From positions 3,555,478-3,619,477 of the forward strand of contig JAQFVV010006231.1 of assembly GCA_028023455.1 (NCBI GenBank): DNA of 64,000 bases, given 5' to 3'. Made by a program: the position numbers and the translations under genes. Origin of the DNA: Epiperipatus broadwayi (taxonomy: Eukaryota; Onychophora; Udeonychophora; Euonychophora; Peripatidae). Under the pieces are notes generated by a model. The model made no database searches. It had not been told where the DNA came from and worked only from the letters and a program-made list of their open reading frames with translations. This document shows positions 20,571-34,020 of this stretch, piece after piece (within the stretch, counting starts at the first letter, position 1; every line of letters starts with the position of its first letter).

Positions 20571-23208
20571 AAAATAGTTTTCAGAATCTGCATGTTTTTG
20601 TATAATTTCTATATATATATATTGTAATGGTAAATAAATGGAGAATAGGCTAATTCTTGTCTCTAATACTGCATGAACTGGATGGTAAGCCAAAATTTCA
20701 ATAATAAAGAATATGATAAATTTAAGTATATTATTTTTAAATTGTAAATTTCTAACTTCAAAATTAAATATTACAAATATGTTAATCAGACTCAAATTGT
20801 TTGTTAAATAGAATTCAGAAATAAAAAGGCATTTTATTGAATCTGATAAATGTAAATAATTTATTCTGATATCTTAATCTTTTAAGATTCAATAAGATAG
20901 TCATTCATTAAAATTCAAACAAGTATCAAAATAATGTTTCAATATTCTCAGGATAAAGCAAATAAATTGATAAAAATTACACATACAACATGACCCACAA
21001 ATATAAATAAGTGATATAATCTTAAGAGAAATAAAACGAAGTCAATCTTTAAAAAAAAAAAGTTCTTATTTTATTTATGTATATATAAGAATGGCAATAA
21101 CACCATAATAAGTCATTTCATCACAGAGACTTTCTAGTTAATTTATGTACGTTACATTTGAATAATATATATCATCATATGTTTATGTAAGACATTTTTT
21201 ATAGGTAAAGATTACCTTAATTATGTAACTAAATAACACATAATATTTTGGCTTACTGATGATTAAATAATTCAAATTGATCCGAAATCCATTCTCTGGT
21301 GAATAATTGCTAACACTTAAACTCAACACAATTCTCTCTAATCTAAGATATATATTCTCCTTAAATGACATTTTTCTTCTTATAAATAACTATGTGCAAA
21401 TTATACATCATGAAAATCCCTTTTTATGTAGTGACAAAATACTTCAAATATAACAGGAGCATAACTATGTATATATATATATAAAACTAAGTATATATAT
21501 ATATTTATACAATGCTTAAACTTTATTAGTATTTACTAGGGATCTAATAAAGAATACTGATGGTTCTAAAAACTATTATGTCATAGTGCACATTTAAAAA
21601 GGATTCACCAAGTCTCTAGGATCCTATATATTGTTATTCTTACTTAAAGAAAAAAAAATATTACAGAGTGAATATATTCCAATGATCAAACATATTATAT
21701 CATATATTATACATAATCAAAAATTACAAATATTACTAATAATGAAATGAATTTAACAACTTAAACAGTCTTTATCGAGATATAAATGCCAATGCAGATT
21801 TAAATTAACATTTCTATGTTATACAACAAGTACGTGTGTGCGTGTGTTATGAATCATACATGATTTAATTATAAAATTTAATACTTGATAGTTTAATTCA
21901 GTTTCGACGGAGAAACACTAAAAGAAATATTAAAAAAATACAACAAATATATACATATATGTGTTTATCCAAATATCAATTATAATTGATTTGACCTTTC
22001 TATTATTTTCTCTCTTTTATTAATAACAAAATATCATCTTCAAACATAGACATCCATTGTTAGAATAGCTAAATGGAGTCTTGCTTGCTAGAGTTGCAGA
22101 TCTGGAGTGGTTTAAACTAGTATTGAAATATTTACCTCTGTGGAATAATAATCATGATGGACAAGTAGAGTTAATTAAAAGTTCTTGGAAATGCATTTGA
22201 AGTCATGAATTTGATTATTTTCCTCAGGGATATGGATAGATAGTTGTTTACTACAATTCTTTCATATATACATCTTTGTGTTAATGCCCCTTCCCACTTG
22301 ATGTAAATTGGCTGATAGAAACAAAGAGATGAATGAAACCTCAGACAGCTGATTTGTTTATTTGATGCACCTTGATAATTATATAAATTTTAAAATGACT
22401 TTCTTCGCTTTTGAGAAATGAAAATAAAACAAAATTACCAAACAAAATTTTGTTAGACCATATGGAAGCATAAACAGAATAACAGTAATAATAATAACAA
22501 TATCCATGACCGCTCCTTGCAATTCTCTTATTACATCAGCAATTTCCATAGTATTTTTAAATCATCCAACTCATCGAATCACAAACTGTCCAACTTTCAT
22601 TGTTATTTATCAGATCCATAGACACATCAGACAATAATTTCTTTTTAACTTCTTTCTCGAATATTTATAGCATCCAATTGAAAACATCAAATATTAAAAA
22701 AAAAAAAAATTAGATAAATTTTTAAAAAATATTTAAAAATGTATATGTATAGATTACAAATCTATTCTCCAATTTTTACAAATAGGTCTGCACACACACC
22801 TTTAGCTATCCTTGCCATTAACATTGCTTATAATAACCATTTAATATAAGTCAGTTATCTCCTTTTTTATTTATATTGCAAGTCAGTTATCTCCTTTTTT
22901 ATTTATATTGCATTTTCAATACAACTTTAAATAAAATATCAACTTTATGTCAAAAAAAAAAATACTAACAAAAATTGAAATAGTTTATATATTGTGCCCT
23001 TTTTATTGGTACACTCCCATCATAAAATAAATTATAAATAAATTTTAAGGGTTATAATTCTAAATTTTATAAACTAACATATATATTTATTTATTAAAGT
23101 AATAAAAATAAAGATCATTTTAGTTATCTTAAGGTTTGAATCTGAGATTAGTTAATTTAAAGTAGTGCAAATGCTATAAATCCTGGTTAAAGTATTTATT
23201 GTAAAAGG
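20571..23208. other. No gene seen; short tandem and AT repeats
   Basis: AT-rich DNA with TA microsatellites (about 21468-21505). A perfect 32-bp tandem duplication, AGTCAGTTATC followed by TCCTTTTTTATTTATATTGCA-like sequence, lies at 22849-22880 and 22881-22912. No coding sequence was recognised. Confidence 0.5.
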
Positions 23209-23209
23209 T

Positions 23210-23305
23210 ATCATCATCATCATCATCAACCATTATCAATCCACTGCAGGATGAAGGTCTCTCCAAGTTTAATCCATCTTCTCCGATCTTTAGCTTCTCT
23301 TAATA
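23210..23305 (-). mobile_element. 3' stub of the RTE-like LINE with an ATC-repeat tail
   Basis: Read on the minus strand, the sequence encodes RRWIKLGETFILQWIDNG and a stop, then ends in TTGATGATGATGATGATGA. This is the same C-terminus as the LINE at 52.2 kb (WIELGETILKWIDND and stop). It is a strongly 5'-truncated insertion of about 95 bp carrying the simple-repeat tail (GAT)n at 23210-23228 that RTE-like elements often have. Confidence 0.8.
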
Positions 23306-25649
23306 ATATTTGTTAATAATTAATTGTTTAATAATATTTAAAATTGTAGGGAAGTTCACATTTAATCTTATAACTAAAAATATGCATTATATAGATAATC
23401 ATGACTGTGCACATTTAATATTATAAAATAATGACTATTTCCGATGAAATCTTAATTTATTTTGAAAAATAAATAATTAATATTTATGTTATGAATTTCA
23501 TTATAAAAAGTTTATAAAATTAATTTAGGATTTAGTTTTTAGAAAATTAAAATGATTTAAATTGTAGTTTTATTAAGTTCATGAAAAGTAGTTTTTTATT
23601 ACTAGTAAATATTTTAAACAGATAATTTTTGTTTTAAAAATAGCTAAACTACATGTAACTAGCAAGTAAAAGAATTAACCAATGGGAGAATACAATTTGG
23701 AATATATTAACAACTACCAGACAATGGATTAAAAAAAAATTGAGGGAAAATAATATAGAAAAGAAAAAAGGTTATAGATAGGGAAAAAGTAACTTCATTC
23801 TTCTCTAAAAGTGTGTTCAAATTTTTTTAAAAAATTATTATTATTTTGGAAAAATAATTGATTATGATCTACTTAAGAATTTAAAACTATATACGATAAA
23901 GTTTTGTTAAAATGAAGGAGTTAAAAAAGTTAAATCTCTAAGGGTGAAATCAACAATTTGTTAATTTTCGGAAAATATCTTGGAGTCATTATACTGAAAA
24001 AATATTAAAAGAATAAAAGTTGCACATTTATGCCAAAGTGTTGTAAATTAGTACATGAACTCAAGGAAACAACAGTATTATGTTAATACATGATTTAGTT
24101 CTTATGCAAGTTGAAGTACTGATATGTTGTGGTTATCATAAAAGTTGTAAAAGATTAAATTGGAATCGATGGATGAATAAAAAGAAATTATTACTGGTAG
24201 AGTTAAGAATAAATTTTTAAAAGATAATTAAAACTAAATTAGAAATGAATAATGGAGGAAATATTTGCCTATGGAAAAGTGTACTTAGTATTAGAGAAGA
24301 ACAATAAATGCATATTTGAATGAAAATTTCAATGGTATAAAAGATATGAACAGATCATTATTAATTTTAATATCATGTATAATAAAAATTACTAATGAAT
24401 TATATATATGGTTAATGAAGGATTAAAAGTTAGAAGGATGTATGGATATAACATAAGGCAAAATGTAAAAGGAAAATTTTAAATGAAGATTATATTTATA
24501 CTTATAATAAAATCATAGCAGTCTGCTCGGAAAATGAAATAATTATTTATCAAAACTATAAATGAAAAAATAAGATAAGTATAAAAAATTAAATAATTAC
24601 TGAAGACAACTAATAAAGAATAAATATGTATGGGAGGAGAAAGAGTTGAATAAATTAATGGAATAAACATTAGCTTATTTGAGAATATAAAATGAATATA
24701 AAAGATAATGTCAGTCTACATTTAAAGAGAAGGCGTAAAATGCTCTATCTTAAATGATAATATTGACAAAGATACGTAAGAAATAATGAGAAGATTGATG
24801 CATAGTAGTGGACTGGTGAATATGGATATCATAAACAGGAGAAATATCTGAATAAAATAAAATATGCAAGTTAAAGATAATCTTTGATTGTCATGGCAAA
24901 AAAAAAAAACCTGAGAAATTGTCAATAATCTGTTTACATTAGAATTGTATAATTTTGTGATATTCTTATGAGAACAAAAGGAGCAGAAGTAAAATGTTAA
25001 TGCGTAACTAATCTGAAACTTTGGAATGATTGGGGTACCATTAAAAATTAAAGTTTTTAAAGATGAATTTATATTTTACAAAAAAAAAAAACTTGTAACA
25101 TAATATTTTCATATAGTTTAATTGTATACTTTAAAATAATCGTTATCAATATGGGGAGTAAATGTAAAAAATTGATAATTAATTTGACTTATTTATCTAT
25201 GTAGTTAATTGTTTAAATTTTATTTCATTTTATTAATACATTAAATAATGAAAATAAATAGATATAAATAATGAGTTAGTGAAATATACATATGAAAGTA
25301 GTTACATATGTGTATTATAAAATGTGATATAGCTGTGTTCGAATGTAATATTGAAATGATAAATTGTGATATTTAAATTTTGATCGTATGGTTAACTAAA
25401 AATAATTTAATATAATTATAATGGAGTCATAACTAATCCTAGTTTGTAATTCTTTGTAGACTATTATTTATAAGAAATATATGAAACAAATATAGATTGG
25501 AAATAGGAAGATAATATCTGTGTTGTTTAGATAAAATGAAGATACAGATTTCTTATTTTAGGATGTATGAAAGAGTGTTCTACTAATATTTAGCTTAGTA
25601 TCATAAATTGTGAATGGAAATTATTTCAGGAGAAGATAAGTTGTCATTA
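23306..25649. other. Heavily decayed sequence, no gene assigned
   Basis: A short stretch near 23960 (FGKYLGVII in one plus-strand frame) recalls the YLG block downstream of LINE reverse transcriptases, but nothing on either side confirms it. The remaining frames are short and unsupported. Confidence 0.3.
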
Positions 25650-26056
25650 TCAATAAAGCAAGTCATATATAACTGACATTGCTTTTATAAGCTTGTATTT
25701 GTAAAAATGAAATACAGAGAGCATACCAATAGCTCAACCAAGCTCTTAATTGATAAGTACGGTAAGAGAAAATATTTAAAATCTCTATCTGAAATACTCT
25801 TATCCCCAGACCAATTGCTTTCAAGCTTATGGCTCACCTCAGTGAGGAGCTAGAATATTCAGACACTAGATCTAAAATATCAACTCAAAACCCAGCTATT
25901 TTATACGTAATATTTAAGTAGAAACTCTGACGTTTTTGGATATAAAAATGCCTTTTACTCCAGCTATCCAACTTAAATAGCTATATGGGACTGAACCAAA
26001 TTCAGATTTATCATATATTAATAGCCTCAGCATAGCCAAAGCCATAAAGGTAAAAT
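25650..26056 (+). repeat. Family A repeat, full copy
   Basis: The copy starts TCAATAAAGCAAGTCATATA and ends CATAAAGGTAAAAT. It is about 85-90% like the solitary copy at 35208-35620 by eye. It carries recognisable blocks: CTCTTAATTGATAAGT, GGCTCACCTCAGTGAGGAGC (a 9-bp palindrome within) and TATGGGACTGAACC. No coding capacity or known family was identified. Confidence 0.85.
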
Positions 26057-26062
26057 TATAAT

Positions 26063-26277
26063 TATCAATAAAGCATGTCATATATAACATGACATTGCTT
26101 TTATAAGCTTGTATTTACAAAGATGAAGTACAGAGAGCATACCAATAGCTCAAACAAGCTCTTAATTGATAAGTGCAGTAAGAGAAAATATTTAAAATCT
26201 CTATCCGAAATACTCATCTTCAGACCAATTGGTTCCGAGCTTATGGCTCACCTCAGTGAGGAACTAAAATATTCAGA
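26063..26277 (+). repeat. Family A repeat, second tandem copy, 3'-truncated
   Basis: It starts with the same TCAATAAAGCATGTCATATA and breaks off at AAATATTCAG, near 26277. There it joins an inverted copy. It sits head to tail behind the copy at 25650-26056 with a 6-bp spacer. Confidence 0.85.
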
Positions 26278-26500
26278 GTTTCTACTTAAATATTACATAT
26301 AATATGAGCACTGAGTTTTGAGTTGATATTTTAGATCTAGTATCTGAATATTCCAGCTCCTCACTGAGATGAGCCATAAGCTTGAAACCAATTGGTCTGG
26401 GGATAAGAGTATTTTGGATAGAGATTTTAAATATTTTCTCTTACCACACTTATCAATTAAGAGCTTGTTTGAGCTATTAGTAGGCTCTCTGTATTTCATA
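26278..26500 (-). repeat. Family A repeat, inverted copy forming a fold-back
   Basis: This is the reverse complement of the 5' half of family A, from AGTAGAAACTC back to AAATACAGAGAGC. Together with 26063-26277 it forms a fold-back with arms of about 190 bp. A 68-codon frame on its minus strand (26293-26499) is an accidental reading of the repeat. Confidence 0.85.
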
Positions 26501-27754
26501 AGTTATCATATTTGAGAGAGTACAGTATAAATTTTTCATTTTTTAATTAGTTATAGGGTTTGATAATAAGGCCATAGAAAAATTGAGTGTGATGCCAGAA
26601 AACAAATTAATGATTCCATAATTATTGTGTTAATATCTTCTTAGTGCAAAATAAAAAGAAAGATCAAATGATAAATATCATGAAATATAAAAACAAATAA
26701 AGATGTAATAAGTCAAAATACTACAATAAAGTCATTTTATTTAAAAAAGAAAACAATAATCCATATTCGTAAATCTTAAATTTTAAAGTATAATTTGTAA
26801 GAGGTAATGAGTGTAAATAAAATCCATAAAAAGGGAACTGATTATTTAATAAATACACATGATTTTGTTATATAAGAAATAAAGTTGAATATAACAACAA
26901 CACCATATCTTATAAGAAGGGAGGATTTAATTTTAAATCCCTGTAATTGTAATTAAGGGGAATAGAAATGTCTAAATGTTTATATATATATTACTGTATT
27001 ATATTGTTATATAATATTATAAATATTGTTATTTATTAAATTACTTAGTAGTTTAAAATAATTATTGAAAGATCTTGTAAATAATATTATTAAAGTTGAT
27101 GTTTAAAAGTTAAATTAAATATTTAGAGTTGCATTTCTTTTGTTAGGGTCATCATCACGATACCATCTTCTGAGAGTCTTGAATTGTAATGTACAGATAT
27201 TAACCAAAGTGTACAGTTTGAGATTTGAATAAGAAATTAATTCAGTACAAGATACTGTATAACAATCTTTTAAGAAAACATTTCTTAAGAGATCTTAGAT
27301 TATTGCAAACTGCCTTGATCACATAAGTCATTGATAAAATATGTTGCAAATTTATGAAAGCATGTTTATTTATAGTAAATCAGAGTATGAATTAGTTATT
27401 ATTTAGAGTTATAAATTATGATTACAATTTAGATAACAATAGTTAGTTATTATTAAATATTAGAGAACATAAATATAAAATAATAGTATAATTTAAATTA
27501 GAAATTAAGGTAGGTCACATTTTTTAAATTTGATATACTATCTATAGAATTAAGTAAAACCCCTCTTGATATCTTACAGGTGGAAGGAATAGCTAATTAA
27601 AAATCAAAAATAATCCTGAGATCTCCTTAGTATATTACTATTATGGTTATTTTTAATTATAATCTTATAAAAGTAATAATAATGATAGTTTAATCTTATT
27701 AATTATTTTAAGGGTTACCAAAATCACACTTTTCTTTATGTTTGCTATAATATC
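26501..27754. other. AT-rich DNA, no gene seen
   Basis: Nothing recognisable beyond low-complexity sequence. Confidence 0.5.
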
Positions 27755-27866
27755 ATATAAATACAATTTATCCAAACTTCAAACACTTTTTAGCAAAACT
27801 TTAGGTGTATGTACAAATAAAGTTTTGCTAAAAAGTGTTTGAAGTTTGGATAAATTGTATTTATAT
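27755..27866. repeat. Perfect 49-bp inverted repeat with 14-nt loop
   Basis: Left arm 27755-27803 and right arm 27818-27866 are exact reverse complements with no mismatch. The loop is GGTGTATGTACAAA. The arms hold ordinary mixed sequence, not a simple AT repeat (for example CCAAACTTCAAACACTT). Nothing in the flanks marks a target duplication. Confidence 0.97.
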
Positions 27867-30800
27867 TTTAAGGGTTAATCATTATAAATGTATTATAATA
27901 TATATTGAAGTATTATTGTTAGTCATGGAAATATTTAGATACTTAATAAGAAGTGTCATAGTATTCTTATGCCATTGAGAAAATACTTTGGTATTTGTTT
28001 AAAATGTTAAAGGGTATATGATCTTGTTAATAGGATAAGTAGGTCTCATAATTGGTAATATTAATTAAATAGAATTTAGAAGTAAATAAGAGTATAACAT
28101 TGTACCTAGATAAAATAGCAGTATGACCTAATTTAGTGAATTGTCATGGTTTCTAGGGGTCATCGTCCTATTGGCAGGGTACAATATATATAAAAGTGAG
28201 TTGTAGCTCATATCAAATAGTTATACCTTTACATGAATATATGCATAAAGGATTATAAGATGTTTATTCTATAAAATAAAAATCATGAAGTAATTAATAA
28301 AATTTCCTCCTTTTTAAAAAACTCTAACTTAAGGATTGCTCTGTCTAATCATTACAATATATATATAAAATAAAAGAAATATTTATTAATATCTTAATAT
28401 CACTTTTTTACAAACATGAATATTATTGAGTTTAATGTTCCTAAAGATTTTTCCATCATCCAAAGTAAAGTTAAGAACCACTCATCTAGAATAAGTAGAT
28501 TCACTTTGGATTATACAAGTCCACCATTATTATTCTGACACATAAATTTGAACCCTTTCTTTTATTTTGAACACTTTTAGGTCAGTCAACATATACTCAG
28601 AATTTTTGTAGTGCATATGATATGTTAATGAAAAAGGTGAATTTTTAAAAATCAGTTAAAATCATAATGCTGTATGAATTCATTTAATATATATCCTCAA
28701 TTGAATATTACATAAGATATATTAAAACTCTGAAGTATATATTAAAAATGTATTTCCTTTAATTTTAAAAATTAAACAAAAAAATATGACAGTTTGCATG
28801 TTAAATTATTGTTCCTTTAGTAGTCATGAAAAAAACAACAACTATATATTCACTTTTCTATCTGGAATATATATAAACTAAACAAAACTATAAACTGAAA
28901 ATTTCGAAACTGAATATAAAGTTTAGAAATTAAAAAAATCATAAGATTATTTTCATTGACAAATGAAAACTAAAATGAGGCATTAATCTCTAATCTCATA
29001 TTGCTAAATTATTATACAATGACTAAGATTTAAAGAATAGTCAAAGTTTAACAAAAATTTTATAATAAATTTAAACTTAAATTTAAGATATGTGAAAATT
29101 CAATATTCTATATAGTATTTTTAAAAGCAAAAAAGATGTGATATTCTACATTAAAAAGTAATTTAAAAAATAAACAAATATTACAGTTTCAATGTCTGTG
29201 CAATATTATGTCAGTCACTTATTATAACATAATATGGCCAAACAGTAACTTTTAACATACTATTTAGAATTAATTTTAATTTGTTCACAAGCACATACAT
29301 AAGTATTTACTCACAATTCTGACAGCCAAAGTCCAAACATTTCTGATTTTGAATTAAAAGTTCATTTTCAAGACAACAACAAAAATGGCAGCAGTTTTCG
29401 TCTTTATACATAAAATTACATAATTTTTACCCAATGAAAAATTTTGCCTTCACAATTTTTTTCTCTTTATGAAAAAACTGAATTGTTAAAAATGTGTCAA
29501 TTCATTCAATATCTATTCTCAATACTGTATGAAATGTATATATATTGAATCAATTATGTTTACATTTGGTCAGTTTGTTTTACAAAGCATTCAAATAAAC
29601 AAACTTTTATTATGAATTTTTCATCACTTACTGATGCAAAATTTCAAGTAAATGTGAGTAGACAAAGGATTTATGTTTTCTATTTATTTTTTTAAAGTAA
29701 TATAAGTATTTACTACATAATACAAATTAAATTTTTTAATCATTTATTTTTTATTATTAAAAATGGTGCAACCTTTATTATAGTACAATATTCAAATTTC
29801 TGTCATTTATCCTTTGTAATCAAGAAATTTATTTACTTAATTTTTTTATTAATGTTTAAGGAACATTTATTATTGAGTTATATTTAAGCTACACAAATAT
29901 ATTACAAACATTTTTCATTACACTGAGATAATTACATGTCTATATTTGAGTGACTGTGCTTTTTTGAAAATGTTCTTAATGTAAACTTAACTTTGGATCT
30001 AGGTTTTCAGATTAAAGGTAGTCAACCTGTATATACATTTTCAATAAGGACAAGCCCTGATTACAATCTCATTAACAAAAATTACCTTAAGGCACTTTTG
30101 TCATAACGTATGCATAAAAAAAATCTTGCTCTATTTATAGATTATAAACATCATATTAGCTACTAAAATATGACATTCACATATTAAAAATTATGTCATT
30201 TACACTTTTTAGCATAAATCCCAGTTAAAGTTTAAATTAAAAAAAAAAAAAAAAGCAACAACAAAGAAACAAAATCAATTCAAGTTACTATCTAGCTATC
30301 CAACTGACTGATACTGCAAAGGTAGTCTATATATATAAATGATATAAATTCTCCGAAAACACTTTTAACTTTTAAGTAGGCACATTGGTGTTAAACTTTT
30401 GAAGCATATTTAGATATTTTTGGTTTTTGTAAAAATATATATATTTTTGAAAGTGTGGATAATCTAGTTATTAAAAAAAACCTATATAATCAGCTGCACA
30501 AAAAATGTGATGTCTGATGACTCAATCAATGCAGAAACCTTTAACTCTTGAAACTATAATTCTATCATCACAACATGATGATGTTTAAACATCATTAAAA
30601 TTGATATACTAGAGCCAAGTTTTTCAAGTCCTCTTTCTGTGAAATTTCAAAAGCATGCAATATTTATCATATTTTTAAAAGTAAAAACATTTTCTTGCTG
30701 TATTGTTGAATATTGAAATGAGAATGCTTATTATTTACTATAACAGCTTTTACTATTTAAAAACAATTGCATTTAATATTATATACCTATGTAATACATT

Positions 30801-33400
30801 TAGAATTTGTTTAAGGTTTCTGGAAGCATATAAGTGTTTTAAAAACTGGGAAATTTATAAATAAAAAAGAGAGATATTATTCATGAATTATGTTTAATCA
30901 ATCAAAATTCCTAATCCAAAAAGACTAAGGAATCAAAATGCTGTATTAAACAGTATTCATCTATTATATACCAAAAGAAAAAAAATTGATTATCACTTAA
31001 TGCTTTTTCTAGACTAGAAAAATTTCACATGACTATGACAAAATATTTCAAGCACTGTGCTACAACAATCTTACAACAAAAGTATATATAACTTCCCAAA
31101 ACTATGATACATTGTTGATGTAGAGTAATAATAAAATATCTGTTCTAACAATTTGGATAACTTAAATTTTTTTTCATAAACATATATTAGTAATTACAAA
31201 AGTATGTGTAATCATTCTAGTAATTAATCCATTTAAATAGATATGATAAATAAAATATTAATTTGATTTAAGATATAATTAAATAAATTTGATTAAACAA
31301 TGTCACAAATTCCAATTATAAAAGTAATATATTAATAAATTATGTGAGCAAAAAAATTAAAACATGGAATCTTTTCTATATAAACTAAAAAAAAAGATCT
31401 ATTGATATGGACATTTAATCATTCTTTAGTTGAAACATGACATGATGATAATGCCACTCCCAAATCACATTCATCTTTTAATATGTTCTCATTGAGTAGC
31501 TATCAAATTACTTATTTTTATGATATTTTGAATGTTGTGGTGGTATTTCTATTGCTTCAGTTTTTCTTCACTATTTTGCAATTATCTCAAATATTAGTTA
31601 CTATAAGCAGTTACTTTTATTATAAAAATCACATTAAAATTATTAGTTAATATATATATATATAAAGATGTCAGTATTGCAAAGATATCTAAAAAATTTG
31701 AATATAAATTTTCCAATAAATTACTGTGCAGATTCCCCATTTTGATTTCAACAGAAGTGACAATTTCTGATTATGTAGATTGTTTGGCTTCAGGGCAATT
31801 TTTTTTTAATTTATCTCTTCGAAAAGAAAAATTATAATTTTTAGGAATTTGTTTACATGTTTATGCTTATTTATGCAATATATTGGTAAAACGTTTATTT
31901 TAAAGCAAAAATTATATGATTATAAGCATATTTTTATTTTAAAATACTTATTTTTTATAAGACAAGTTGTAAAAACTTTGTTATGACAATGCAACAGTTT
32001 TTACTGGCTAACAAAAATGGCTTTCTTAAACATCTGTAAAAAAAATTCCTTTTAATATTTTAATAATAATAAAATATTGACTTTTAAGACATATTTTAAT
32101 ACTTTAATAATATCGAATCTAAAATTCTTTCCTATTTTAAAAATTGAATTCAAATAAAAAATGAATAGCTGAATTATGTCTAATATACAAAGCACCTTTG
32201 TTATAGTTAAGAACTCTGTTTAGTAATTTATTTTCCTATTTTGCAAAGTTCAAGTATTAATTTTAGAATGTTTAGCATTTGAAACTTATGTTTATAATAA
32301 ATAAGGTAAAGGTTATCAATATATGATATAGAAAAAAGATTTAATTATAAAAATAAAATATTGCAAATATACATGAAGTTCTCACTAAGATTTTTTTCAA
32401 ATAAAAAGGAAGCGAACTTTGATAGTAAAAATGCTAACAGGACATTTTTCTATGTACTATATAGTCAACTACATATTGCAATACTACTTAGCAAAAAAAA
32501 AGGAAGTAACAGTCTTTCCCAAGCTGTTTTGTTTTGTGTGTGTGTGTTTTTTTTTTTTGTTGTTTCATACTATAATAAAAGCTAATTATTACTTTTAATG
32601 GAAGATAATATTTTTAGTTAATTAAACTGTTTATACAATCAGCTTTTTTCTTCTTTTCCAGCTAAATTGAAGCTAATTATAGCTCTAAATGAGAGATTTC
32701 TATCTTCATTAAACTAATTAGTTTCTACAATCTTAAAATAGCATAGAATTTGCTGGAGGATTTTTTTAAACTCTACATTAGCAACAAAACTATAAATACT
32801 ATTGCATTATATAAAAAACTCTCCCACCTGCTTTTTTAATCACCTTTTATTATTGATTTTAAATGTTGTCATTCAATATAACTATGTAATACAATGGAAC
32901 TGCAATATTTTATAATTAAATCCAAGACTTTTTCTGATTATATGGCATCAGTAATTCACATTTTGTTTATAAGCTTTAATTTCAAAATGTATTGCTTACT
33001 GAATCCTAAATTTACAGTACTTTTCAGCATACACAGGTATGTGTATATATATTATAATGAATATAAATCAATGATTGAATATTTCAGCAGCACTATCTGT
33101 ATTTAGAAACATAAATTCTGAATCAAGCAGCATAGGTAAAAGGTAATTCGGACTTTGCATTTCTAAATCCATGTAGCATGGTTGAAATATTTTTGCACTG
33201 GTTTGCATTCATTGATTTATATATATATATATAATCCAATTAATTATGTGTATAATATGCATATATAAATTAAGATTATAGTACAATAAAATTATAATAA
33301 AAAAATAATGATGTCACCAATAAACTGAGACAGCACCTTTATATATATTAATTAAATTATAAGCACTAGAAACAAATAAGAAAAGCTTAAATTTCAAATA
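27867..33400. other. Long AT-rich stretch, no gene seen; one hAT-like end at 28470-28483
   Basis: No coding or RNA gene is recognised. At 28470-28483 GTTAAGAACCACTC reads, on the minus strand, as a hAT-like end GAGTGGTTCTTAAC. It is followed on the plus strand by ATCTAGAA. A TG-T run lies at 32536-32560. Short open frames at 32361-32585 and 32894-33106 show no domain. Confidence 0.45.
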
Positions 33401-33404
33401 ATAT

Positions 33405-34015
33405 AATGCTAAGCCGCTTTCGATATCTTGGTCTTGATATCATATTCATAGCAATGAGTGGTGGTATGGGGGGTGGGAGATATAAATATGCTATAAATAT
33501 GTAAATGTTTCCAAATGAGTTAAATGATCCTTTTTAGAGAGGGGAAAGCAGGATTCCTTTTTATTTATAAATTTAGGATTATTGGCAATGTACTATGCCT
33601 CCTTTATTTTGTGCTTAGAATCATTTATCTCAATGTACACAATGTTGGCTGATGTAGATTCAAATGTATGGTCAAGTCTATTTTGGTACTCCAGAAATAT
33701 GGATTTGTTGTTTAGATTACTTTTATCCCTTCTGGAAAGATATTGATGTTGAGACAATCTTGTTGCTAAGCTGGTTCTCCAAAATAGCAAGCATTATGGC
33801 ATCATGAAAAATGAAAGGAGGGATGGCATATCTCTAACAATTCTAACTCTATAAATAAAAAGGAATCCTGCTTCCCCATCTCTAAAAAATGGGTTATTTT
33901 AATCATTTGTATACATTTACATAAATTTACATCATATTTATACCTCCCATCCTCCTGTCCATTACTCATTGCTATGAATATGATATCAAGGCCAAGATAT
34001 TGAAGGCAGCTTAGC
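33405..34015. mobile_element. Penelope-like element 3' ends in divergent orientation
   Basis: The arms at about 33405-33600 and 33810-34015 are inverted copies of each other. The left arm starts ATAATGCTAAGC and the right arm ends GCTTAGCATAAT. Both share the block CAATGCTATGAATATGATAT, in opposite senses and in slightly varied form. The minus-strand frame between and into the left arm encodes a GIY-YIG-type C-terminus. Both arms encode the same SINKKESCFP-like tail. This looks like two 5'-truncated copies of one Penelope-like element pointing away from each other. Confidence 0.65.
33593..33800 (-). pseudogene. GIY-YIG endonuclease C-terminal fragment, Penelope-like
   Basis: This 65-codon minus-strand piece reads TSLATRLSQHQ, then EYQNRLDHTFESTSANIVYI, then NDSKHKIKEA. 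It matches the order of the post-GIY part of Penelope-like endonucleases: R-L-x-x-H helix, then H-x-F-x-x-x-x-A-x-I/V-x-x-x-E, then K-x-x-I-x-E-A. The reading continues past 33593 with LYIANNPKFINKKE after a small break. The GIY-YIG core itself is missing upstream. It is a second, different copy from that at 1.1-2.5 kb. Confidence 0.65.
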
Positions 34016-34020
34016 ATAAT

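Noticed and set aside
20505-20795. 96-codon frame on the minus strand behind the hAT pseudogene
   Set aside because: It overlaps the antisense of the hAT C-terminal region and AT-rich DNA, with no family resemblance.
26293-26499. 68-codon frame inside family A
   Set aside because: Other copies of the same repeat do not keep the frame, so it is not selected coding sequence.
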